Of a DNA stretch of 38,300 nucleotides, positions 30,682-38,300 are shown one piece after another. Both the position numbers and the translations under genes were made by a program. The stretch spans positions 1 to 38,300 of the forward strand of contig PWQX01000097.1 of NCBI GenBank assembly GCA_003556605.1, in the 5' to 3' direction. The notes beneath the pieces are model-generated. The model saw only the letters and a list, made by a program, of their open reading frames with translations. It ran no database searches and was not told the DNA's origin. Every line of letters begins with the position of its first letter. The stretch's first letter is position 1. Source of the stretch: Spirochaetaceae bacterium. Its GTDB lineage: Bacteria; Spirochaetota; Spirochaetia; DSM-27196; SLAA01.

Positions 30682-32268
30682 ATGGATCCAAAGAACAGTC
30701 GAACCGGACACTCAGGGGCCACCGGCCAAGAATCGGGCGCCCCCGAGAAGGTTACGAGTGCGAGCGGCGCGGCGCGACCGAGCGGCGCGCAGGGGCCGGG
30801 CGGTGCGGCGGCCGCGAATAGTGCGACCTCCGTGGAGTACCGTGTTCGTGACTTACGCCTCGCTGATTGGGGGCGCAAAGAGATTGAGATTGCCGAGAAA
30901 GAGATGCCGGGTCTCATCGCGGTCCGCGAGAAGTACGGGCCCCAGCAGCCGCTTGCGGGCCTGCGTATCGCCGGCAGTCTCCACATGACGATTCAGACTG
31001 CGGTCTTGATTGAGACGCTGGCGGCCCTCGGGGCCTATGTGCGGTGGGCAAGCTGCAACATTTTCTCTACGCAGGATCATGCTGCGGCCGCAGTGGTGGT
31101 GGGGCGTCCCGAGAGCGGTGGGACGCCGGAAAACCCCAGGGGTACTCCGGTGTTCGCCTGGAAAGGCGAGACGCTGGAGGAGTACTGGCAGTGTACCCTC
31201 GATGCACTGAGCTGGCCGGACGGCAGCGGGCCGCACCAGGTTGTAGACGATGGTGGCGACGCTACGCTGCTGATCCACAAGGGGTATGAGCTCGAACAGG
31301 GCGACGACTGGGTGGATCAGCCGGCGGACGCGGCCGAGGAGCGTGTCGTCAAAGCACTCCTGAAGCGCATAGCCGCCGAGCGACCCAGTTGGTGGCACCA
31401 GGTGGTGTCGGAATGGCAGGGTGTCAGCGAGGAGACCACCACCGGGGTGCATCGTCTCTACCAACGCGCCGACGCCGGAACGCTTCTCGTGCCGGCGATC
31501 AACGTGAACGACTCGGTTACCAAGAGCAAGTTCGACAATCTCTACGGCTGCCGCGAGAGCCTGGTGGACGGGATCAAGCGCGCCACCGATGTGATGATCG
31601 CCGGCAAGGTCGGGGTGGTCTGCGGGTACGGTGATGTCGGCAAGGGTTCGGCTCAGAGCTTGCGCGGGCTCGGCGCGCGCGTGATAATCACCGAGATCGA
31701 CCCTATCTGTGCGCTGCAGGCCTCGATGGAAGGCTACGAGGTCAAGACCGTTGAGGACACGCTCGGCTGGGCCGATATTTACGTAACGGCAACGGGCAAC
31801 CGCGACGTTATCACGGTGGAGCACATGGAGCGTATGAAAGACCAGGCGATTGTGTGCAACATCGGTCATTTCGATAACGAAATCCAGGTTGAGGCGCTGA
31901 ACGAGCGCAGCGATGTCGAGCGTATCGAGATCAAGCCGCAGGTCCACCAGTACCGCTTCGCCGACGGACACTCGGTCTTCATGCTCGCCGAGGGTCGCCT
32001 CGTTAATCTCGGCTGCGCTACCGGCCACCCGAGCTTCGTGATGTCGAACAGTTTTGCAAACCAAACGCTTGCGCAGATCGACCTCGCCGCGCAGCGCGGT
32101 GAATATGCCATCGGGGTGTATACGCTCTCGAAGGAGCTCGACGAGGAGGTTGCGCGGCTGCACCTGGAAAAGATCGGCGCCACGCTGACGAACCTCACGC
32201 CGGAACAAGCCGAGTATATCGGCGTTCCGAAGAAGGGGCCGTTCAAGGGCGAGTCGTACCGCTACTAG
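30682..32268 (+). CDS. ahcY: adenosylhomocysteinase (S-adenosyl-L-homocysteine hydrolase)
   Basis: [82 protein letters not shown]-terminal PFKGESYRY; start at MDPKNS after aaggagc. Confidence 0.96.
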   Translation: MDPKNSRTGHSGATGQESGAPEKVTSASGAARPSGAQGPGGAAAANSATSVEYRVRDLRLADWGRKEIEIAEKEMPGLIAVREKYGPQQPLAGLRIAGSLHMTIQTAVLIETLAALGAYVRWASCNIFSTQDHAAAAVVVGRPESGGTPENPRGTPVFAWKGETLEEYWQCTLDALSWPDGSGPHQVVDDGGDATLLIHKGYELEQGDDWVDQPADAAEERVVKALLKRIAAERPSWWHQVVSEWQGVSEETTTGVHRLYQRADAGTLLVPAINVNDSVTKSKFDNLYGCRESLVDGIKRATDVMIAGKVGVVCGYGDVGKGSAQSLRGLGARVIITEIDPICALQASMEGYEVKTVEDTLGWADIYVTATGNRDVITVEHMERMKDQAIVCNIGHFDNEIQVEALNERSDVERIEIKPQVHQYRFADGHSVFMLAEGRLVNLGCATGHPSFVMSNSFANQTLAQIDLAAQRGEYAIGVYTLSKELDEEVARLHLEKIGATLTNLTPEQAEYIGVPKKGPFKGESYRY

Positions 32269-32292
32269 AGTCAACACCTATTAGGAGTTACT

Positions 32293-33456
32293 ATGGAAAA
32301 ACGAAGATACTTGTTTACCTCAGAGTCTGTCGGCGAAGGACATCCTGATAAGATCTGCGATCAGGTTTCAGACGCGGTGCTTGACGCTTGTTTGGCCGAC
32401 GACCCTGAGTCGCACGTTGCCTGTGAGACCTACACCACTACCGGTCTGGTATTGGTGGGCGGCGAGATCACCACCAGTACCTATGTAGACATTCAAGAGG
32501 TCGCGCGCGGGGTGGCGAAGCGGATCGGGTACACCGATCCGTCCTACGGGCTCGATTATGAGAGCATGAGCGTAATGAACGCGATTCATTCGCAGAGTCC
32601 CGATATCAACCAGGGTGTCTCGGGTAAAGGGCTGTATGAGGGCGAGCAGGGCGCCGGCGACCAAGGCATGATGTTCGGTTTTGCATGCGACGAGACACCG
32701 GAGCTGATGCCGGCGCCGATCATGTACGCGCATAAGCTGTTGTTGCGCGCGACCGAGTGCCGCAAGGGCGGCCTCATCACCTGGATGCGTCCCGACTCCA
32801 AGAGCCAAGTCACGGTCGAGTATCACGAGGGCAGACCGGCGCGAATCCATACCATCGTATTGAGTCATCAACACGACGACAATGTCGGCTATGACGAGCT
32901 GCGCGAGACCATTATTAGGAAGGTAATCAAGCCGGTGCTGGATCCTACGGGGCTTCTGGACGACGAAACCAAGTACTTCATCAACCCAACGGGGCGCTTT
33001 GTTATCGGCGGGCCCCATGGCGACTCGGGCCTCACCGGACGCAAAATCATCGTCGATACGTACGGCGGAATGGGCCGCCACGGCGGCGGCGCGTTTTCGG
33101 GAAAGGACCCAACCAAGGTAGACCGCTCCGGCGCCTACATGGCGCGCTACGTGGCTAAGAACATCGTCGCAGCCGGACTCGCGGTACGCTGCGAGGTAGA
33201 GCTCTCCTACGCCATCGGCGTTCCGTTCCCGATCTCGGTGACGGTTGACACCTTCTCCACGGCGACGGTGCCGGAAGCCGCAATCGAAGCGGCGGTGCAG
33301 AAGGTCTTCGATCTTACTCCCGCGGGCCTGATCCGCATGCTGGATCTCAAGAAGCCGATCTATCAGGAAACCGCCGCTTACGGCCACTTCGGCCGTGACC
33401 ACTTCAGCTGGGAGGCTACCGATAAGGCCGAAGAGCTGCAGCGCGAGATTTCGTAA
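32293..33456 (+). CDS. metK: S-adenosylmethionine synthetase
   Basis: [67 protein letters not shown]. Confidence 0.98.
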   Translation: MEKRRYLFTSESVGEGHPDKICDQVSDAVLDACLADDPESHVACETYTTTGLVLVGGEITTSTYVDIQEVARGVAKRIGYTDPSYGLDYESMSVMNAIHSQSPDINQGVSGKGLYEGEQGAGDQGMMFGFACDETPELMPAPIMYAHKLLLRATECRKGGLITWMRPDSKSQVTVEYHEGRPARIHTIVLSHQHDDNVGYDELRETIIRKVIKPVLDPTGLLDDETKYFINPTGRFVIGGPHGDSGLTGRKIIVDTYGGMGRHGGGAFSGKDPTKVDRSGAYMARYVAKNIVAAGLAVRCEVELSYAIGVPFPISVTVDTFSTATVPEAAIEAAVQKVFDLTPAGLIRMLDLKKPIYQETAAYGHFGRDHFSWEATDKAEELQREIS

Positions 33457-34547
33457 TGCGAATCCTGGTAACCGGAACGGCCGGGTTCATTGGGTTCCAC
33501 CTTGCCGAGCGCCTTGCCGAACGCGGTGACGAGGTGGTGGGCATAGACAACCTGAACGAGTACTACGATATTCGGCTGAAGTACGCGCGGCTGACGGACA
33601 GTGGTGTGGCACCGGCGGCTGCCGAGATCCATAACGCCATCACCGCGTCCAACAAGTACCCGAATTATCGCTTCATTCGCATGGACATCCAACAGCGCGA
33701 TGCGCTTGACGAGCTGTGCCGAAGCGAGCGCTTTGACGCGGTTTGTCACCTTGCGGCGCAGGCCGGCGTGCGCTACAGCCTGACACATCCGCACACCTAC
33801 GCTGAGACTAACGTGCGCGGCTTTCTCAACATCCTCGAGGCCTGCCGCGCCTACGACATTCCCAACCTGAGCTACGCATCGAGCTCAAGCGTGTACGGCT
33901 TGAACGCCGGCATGCCGTTTTCGACCGCCGACAACGTCGACCACCCGGTGAGCCTTTATGCCGCCACGAAGAAGGCGAACGAGCTCATGGCGCATACTTA
34001 CAGCTACCTGTACGGGATACCCACCACGGGCCTTCGGTTTTTCACGGTTTACGGCCCGTGGGGCCGCCCGGATATGGCGCTGTTCTTATTCACGCGCGCG
34101 ATCCTCGCCGGGCGGCCCATCCAGGTCTTCAACCACGGCAACATGAAGCGCGATTTCACCTACATCGACGACATCGTTGAGGGCGTGGTGCGTGTAATCG
34201 ACAACCCCGAGGAGCCGGCAGACGGCCCGCCCGACCGCGACGCGCTGGAATCACTCGAAGACCTTGACCCGTCGTGGTCACCGGCGCCGTACCGCGTGTA
34301 CAACATCGGCTACGGTGCGCCGGTGAGCCTGCACGAGTTCATTGAGGTGCTCGAGGCCGAGCTCGGTATGCCGGCCGAGAAAGAGTACCTGCCGATGCAG
34401 CCGGGCGACGTGCCGGCAACCTGGGCCGACGTGTCGGCGCTTGAGCGCGACTTCGGCTACAAGCCCAGGATCGAGATTGCCGAAGGCATCCGCCGCTTCG
34501 TCCGCTGGTACCGAACCTTCGGCTTGCATATCTTCAGTCACGGTTAA
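33456..34547 (+). CDS. NAD-dependent nucleotide-sugar epimerase (UDP-glucuronate 4-epimerase-like)
   Basis: VTGTAGFIGFHLAERLAERGDEVVGIDNLNEYYD, SSSVYGLN, YAATKKANE, GLRFFTVYGPWGRPDMA; start overlaps metK stop by 1 nt. Confidence 0.93.
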   Translation: MRILVTGTAGFIGFHLAERLAERGDEVVGIDNLNEYYDIRLKYARLTDSGVAPAAAEIHNAITASNKYPNYRFIRMDIQQRDALDELCRSERFDAVCHLAAQAGVRYSLTHPHTYAETNVRGFLNILEACRAYDIPNLSYASSSSVYGLNAGMPFSTADNVDHPVSLYAATKKANELMAHTYSYLYGIPTTGLRFFTVYGPWGRPDMALFLFTRAILAGRPIQVFNHGNMKRDFTYIDDIVEGVVRVIDNPEEPADGPPDRDALESLEDLDPSWSPAPYRVYNIGYGAPVSLHEFIEVLEAELGMPAEKEYLPMQPGDVPATWADVSALERDFGYKPRIEIAEGIRRFVRWYRTFGLHIFSHG

Positions 34548-34872
34548 TAGCGAACTTGGGATCGTTAGCAGCGTAGCTCGCAGCCGCTTGCGTAATTCCG
34601 CGAAACCTGGCAGACTGTTCAGACCGTGAACGTTTCGCCGCGGTGAGAGCAACGCTCCCGCCAACCCGAACTCCCGGTTTCGCGGCGCGGAAACTATGTG
34701 ATCAGGGCAGCCTGTTTCGGCGGCGCCCGGAATCCTCTTTGAGTCTTTGCTAAGCGGAGCTGCAGGCGCCGAACGCGATTTCTGCTGCAGCTTCATGAGC
34801 CCCGGTGCGCCCGCGGCCGCTCACAACCGTATCCGCCGGCGCTGTTCCTCCCAACCCACTTCTTCGTCAACT

Positions 34873-35652
34873 ATGCAAAACCACGATAACCAAGCGGCCG
34901 CGGACGCGGCAGTTGTGCCCACCGCGGCAGATACCCCGGACGCTTTTGACGCCGTTTCCGCCGCGCAGCCCGCCGCAGTGGTTCACACCCCAGAGGAGCG
35001 AGATGCCACGATAAGCGAGTCTGACTACCAGGTGCTGGGCGAGATTAGCCGGCGCGAGCAGGTGCGTGAGCCCGAGTCCAAGAACGCGGGGCGCGAAGGC
35101 CGGCTCCGTGACCCCGGGCAGCGCGACTTAGCGCGGGCGGTGGGACTGTCGCTGGGGATGACCAATGCCATCCTAAAGCGCCTTGCGGCGCGGGGTTGGC
35201 TGCTCGTGAAGAAGGTGAACAACCGCAAGCTTGCCTACGCCGTGACGCCGGCCGGCGCAGAGGCGCTCACGCGGCGCAGTTATCGCTACGTTCGCCGCAC
35301 GGTAGGCTACGTGGTGCGCTACAAAGAGGCCGTTAGCGAGTTGATGGCGCGCCTAAGGTCCGACGGCTACAAGCGTGTTATCTTAGTAGGAGAGAGCGAC
35401 TTGAGCTTCATCGTTGAGCATGCCGCCGCCCGGAACAGCTTGGAGCTCGTTGAGCGGCATGCAGGCAAGAAACGCTTAGCCGCGGCCGAGGTGGATAAGC
35501 TCGAGCTCAAAGCGCGGGCGGAGGACTTTGTGCTGTTTTCGGAGAAGCTGGACGAAAAGCGCGTGGCGCGGGCCGACCATGCAGTTCCCGGCGGGGCCCA
35601 GTCGCGACCGGGGTATGCCTATCTGCACGCGGTGCTCGCCGAGGTGACCTAA
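34873..35652 (+). CDS. winged-helix DNA-binding protein with a C-terminal possibly Rossmann-like domain
   Basis: RDLARAVGLSLGMTNAILKRLAARGWLLVKKVNNRKLAYAVTPAGAEAL (wHTH), then YKRVILVGESDLSFIVEHAAARNSLELV; start at MQNHDNQ chosen over TTG at 34747. Confidence 0.7.
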   Translation: MQNHDNQAAADAAVVPTAADTPDAFDAVSAAQPAAVVHTPEERDATISESDYQVLGEISRREQVREPESKNAGREGRLRDPGQRDLARAVGLSLGMTNAILKRLAARGWLLVKKVNNRKLAYAVTPAGAEALTRRSYRYVRRTVGYVVRYKEAVSELMARLRSDGYKRVILVGESDLSFIVEHAAARNSLELVERHAGKKRLAAAEVDKLELKARAEDFVLFSEKLDEKRVARADHAVPGGAQSRPGYAYLHAVLAEVT

Positions 35653-35692
35653 TGCGAGGGGACCTAAGGCTAGGCAACGTGAGGTACCACCA

Positions 35693-36325
35693 GTGACACC
35701 ACGAGAGCTGGAACAGCTATTGTACGAGTTTGCGCGCCAACCGATGAGCGCGGCGCAGATCCACGGGTTTTTCACCGGGCTGCTCTCGGGGCCGGGCGAT
35801 CCCGAGCCGACCGCCTGGGTAGAGGAGCTGCTGCGCGCCGACACGGGACTGGAAGTTCCGCAAAAGGCATTCCGGAGCGAAGAGCAGCTCAAGCGGGTGC
35901 TTCGTGCAATCGTTGAAAGCTACGACTCGGTGGTGCAATCGGTTACCGGCGATGAGCTTACCCTGCCGTTTCGTACCGAGAGCCCAAGCGCCGACGACCG
36001 CTATCAGGCGGCGCGGTGGTGTGAGGCGTTCTGGCGCGGATTCGTGCTTGCAGACGGTGACAGCTTTGTCCGCGACGACGACGACGTACGGCAGGCGATG
36101 ATTATTCCGCTCATTATCCGCGACCCCAAGGACGCGCTGTCGGAGGTTGAGTTCGACGTAGAGCCGAGCGCGGCGGACCTCGCGGAGTTCGTCACGCAGC
36201 AGCTCGCGCAGCTGCCGAAGGTGATCCGCTTAGTCTCAAGCCGGGCGCAGGCGCGCTATATACAGGAGCTCGAGGCCCGCCGCCGACGCGAAGGCAATGG
36301 TGAAGAGTCTAATAGTGATGATTGA
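35693..36325 (+). CDS. UPF0149/YecA-like family protein
   Basis: MSAAQIHGFFTGLLSGPG, RWCEAFWRGF, pattern of UPF0149 proteins. Confidence 0.75.
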   Translation: MTPRELEQLLYEFARQPMSAAQIHGFFTGLLSGPGDPEPTAWVEELLRADTGLEVPQKAFRSEEQLKRVLRAIVESYDSVVQSVTGDELTLPFRTESPSADDRYQAARWCEAFWRGFVLADGDSFVRDDDDVRQAMIIPLIIRDPKDALSEVEFDVEPSAADLAEFVTQQLAQLPKVIRLVSSRAQARYIQELEARRRREGNGEESNSDD

Positions 36326-37889
36326 GCCCGAAAAAGATGTCGGTGCGGCCGTCGCCGCGCAGTTGCCCGTCGCCGGCGACCTTTTCCAGGTCCCACCCGA
36401 GTGAACCGCGAATGTAGAACGCCCGAGTAGGCAGCGGAAAAGCAAACAGCTCAAAGCCGCCGCCGTAGCGCATATCCTTCCAGCCGCCTTCATAGGTACC
36501 GGCGCGGCCGGTGTCAAAGAATAGGCTGAAGACGATCTCGCCGATTGGGCGTAGGCGGATGACGCTGACTGCAGCGTCCACATTGGTGTAGAAACCGTAC
36601 TCACCTTTCAGCTGGTCGAACCCGTCCCACGTCTCGCGAATACCGCGCACCTCGTCGGCGAACTGAGCGTCGTCGGCTGCATCGGCGAAACCGGCCGCGC
36701 GACTCGAAAAGCCAAAGGCCGAGACCGTTTCGTGTGCTTCGAGCTCAGCGACTACGTCGATGGTGTCCCAGCCGAAGCGGCCCCCCAAATCGGCCCCGTC
36801 GTAGAAATTGTATTGATACGTGTTGGACAACGAGACCTCGCGACCACGGCGGAAGTTGCCGATCCAGTCTACGCGTCCGGCCGAGAGCGTATGTCGAAAA
36901 CGGGCATCCGGGCCGTATTTGTCGCGGTCAAGCGGCCGGGCAAGTAAGAAACCGTTAAAACGGTAGCGCTGGCGCACGCGCCAGTCCGGACGGTAGGTCA
37001 CATCGCCGAAGGCCGGCAGGGTCCAGGGGGTGCTCACCCGTGTGCCCAGCTGTACCGAGTTCTCAAGCAGGTAGGGGTCGGGATCGGCGGGGAGAAAATA
37101 CGTGTAGCGCTGGCGAGCGCCGAGCGTCCAGTCAAGGTCGAACAACCACGGGAAGGTCCACGCCCAATCGATGCCGGTGTCGATCTCAAGCTCGGTTTCC
37201 TCGTCTTCCAGATCGAACTCTACGTCAAGGCCGGCGAACCAGCGCCAGTCGTACCCGAAGCGCTGAAACGGGTAGGCGATATCGGCGCTGATTGCAACCT
37301 CGCCGTCGGAGAAGTCGGTAGGCCGGTCACTTTCACGGTCTAGGTCGACACTGAGGCGCTCCATGGTACCGAGAAAGTTGTAATCGCGGAGCCGCAGGCT
37401 GAGTAGCAAGCCGTCGTCGGTACTGTAGCGCAGGTAGGGGAGCGCGATGATATTCCAGCTGTCTTGGGTGCGGACGTGCACCGCCACCTCGTGATAACCG
37501 TCTTCCACCTCCTCCGTTTCGTACGTTACGCGAGCGTCGGCGAGGGTCCGTTCGTTGAGCAGGATCTGCTGTTGGTCGGTGAGAAACCCAATCAGCGCTG
37601 CCTCGGTCGCAAACTCGCGACCCACGCGCAGGTCCTCCACCACTGTCTCAAGTGCTATGCGCAGCGTAATGCCGCTGATGTCGTAGTCTATGCTGGTGAT
37701 GCGGTAGCGCTCGGCTGTGATCTCGGCGGCCGGCTCGCTGTGCTGTTGTTCTTCCTGGCTAAACGATAGCGGCGCTGCGGCGAGCATCAGAAGCGTGGCC
37801 ACACACGCCCATGTCACGATTGGACGCAGTAGATTCACCGGTTGAAAACTCCTGTCGGAAGCAATAGCTTTTTTTGTGTGCACGCTCAT
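36309..37889 (-). CDS. outer-membrane beta-barrel protein (BamA/surface-antigen-like)
   Basis: Signal peptide (LLMLAAAPLSFSQ), POTRA-like N-terminal segment, many amphipathic strands, C-terminal FFGLNHHY. Confidence 0.7.
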   Translation of the reverse strand: MSVHTKKAIASDRSFQPVNLLRPIVTWACVATLLMLAAAPLSFSQEEQQHSEPAAEITAERYRITSIDYDISGITLRIALETVVEDLRVGREFATEAALIGFLTDQQQILLNERTLADARVTYETEEVEDGYHEVAVHVRTQDSWNIIALPYLRYSTDDGLLLSLRLRDYNFLGTMERLSVDLDRESDRPTDFSDGEVAISADIAYPFQRFGYDWRWFAGLDVEFDLEDEETELEIDTGIDWAWTFPWLFDLDWTLGARQRYTYFLPADPDPYLLENSVQLGTRVSTPWTLPAFGDVTYRPDWRVRQRYRFNGFLLARPLDRDKYGPDARFRHTLSAGRVDWIGNFRRGREVSLSNTYQYNFYDGADLGGRFGWDTIDVVAELEAHETVSAFGFSSRAAGFADAADDAQFADEVRGIRETWDGFDQLKGEYGFYTNVDAAVSVIRLRPIGEIVFSLFFDTGRAGTYEGGWKDMRYGGGFELFAFPLPTRAFYIRGSLGWDLEKVAGDGQLRGDGRTDIFFGLNHHY

Positions 37890-37989
37890 CTATTCGACGA
37901 AGCTATCCGGCAAATACATTACGCGCGCAAAAACGTTTCTGCTAAGCATAATCGCATAAAACCCGTTGCGCAAGCGCGAAGGATAATCC

Positions 37990-38300
37990 ATGGCGTTTTC
38001 TGTTTCAAAACAAAGTAGTCTAGAAGAGAAGTACGGCAGCGCCGATCACGGCGTTGTGAGCGGACTGTACAAACTCTGGCGAATATTCCTCCCCCGTGAG
38101 TGCGTAACGCTGGTGTTGTTGCTCGGCATGATTGTTTCGCTCGCGGTGGCCTGTTTCATCATATTCGACAATCTGTACAAGCTTGCGGTCAAGTACGTGC
38201 AGTCGCGGTGGTCACAAATGCGCGGGCACGCGCTTTCAACACGCTTGCTGGAGAGATACCTGGCGCGCCCCTACGTCTTTTTCCTCAACGAAAACAGTTC
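37990..38300 (+). CDS. ABC transporter (exporter-type) N-terminal TM domain, truncated by window end
   Basis: Open frame MAFSVSKQSSLEEKYG...NLYKLAVKYVQSRWSQMRGHALSTRLLERYLARPYVFFLNENSS with no stop to the edge. Confidence 0.7.
   Translation, partial: MAFSVSKQSSLEEKYGSADHGVVSGLYKLWRIFLPRECVTLVLLLGMIVSLAVACFIIFDNLYKLAVKYVQSRWSQMRGHALSTRLLERYLARPYVFFLNENS

Noticed and set aside
30853-32277. 474-aa ORF antisense to ahcY
   Set aside because: GC-rich antisense shadow ORF; ahcY on the plus strand is unambiguous
32368-33402. 344-aa ORF antisense to metK
   Set aside because: Antisense shadow of a highly conserved gene

Overview
The window looks like the replication-origin neighbourhood of a GC-rich spirochaete-like bacterium; the taxon is inferred only from gene content and protein flavour. 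It starts with what looks like the 3' end of a group II intron (domains V and VI), next to a minus-strand tRNA cluster (Ser-UGA, Ser-GCU, Arg-GCG). Next come mgtE, a histone-deacetylase-family gene, a LysM-like membrane protein, parB/parA, a CmpB-like membrane protein fused to a degenerate HD-like domain, a polar amino-acid ABC transporter operon, adenosine deaminase, a YigZ/IMPACT gene, and gyrA/gyrB divergent from dnaA-dnaN-recF-DUF721-rpmH-rnpA-yidC-jag. Then come gcvT-gcvH-gcvPA-gcvPB, a non-coding or decayed region with a relic PIN toxin-antitoxin pair, ahcY-metK-sugar epimerase, a winged-helix protein, a UPF0149 protein, an outer-membrane beta-barrel protein, and a truncated ABC transporter start at the window edge. 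The strongest second-look items are: (1) two perfect parS sites bracketing yigZ, one filling its ribosome-binding region and sharing a base with its start codon; (2) a single in-frame TAA inside an otherwise full-length 366-codon dnaN; (3) the group II intron tail abutting tRNA-Arg; (4) a perfect DnaA-box pair in the jag-gcvT intergenic region, with further boxes flanking dnaA; (5) a relic PIN toxin-antitoxin pair in which both genes appear internally deleted, inside a ~760 bp region bounded by imperfect inverted repeats and next to a GC-rich palindromic block; (6) a tRNA-Arg with GCG rather than ACG anticodon. No database search was run; all family calls are from reading motifs.
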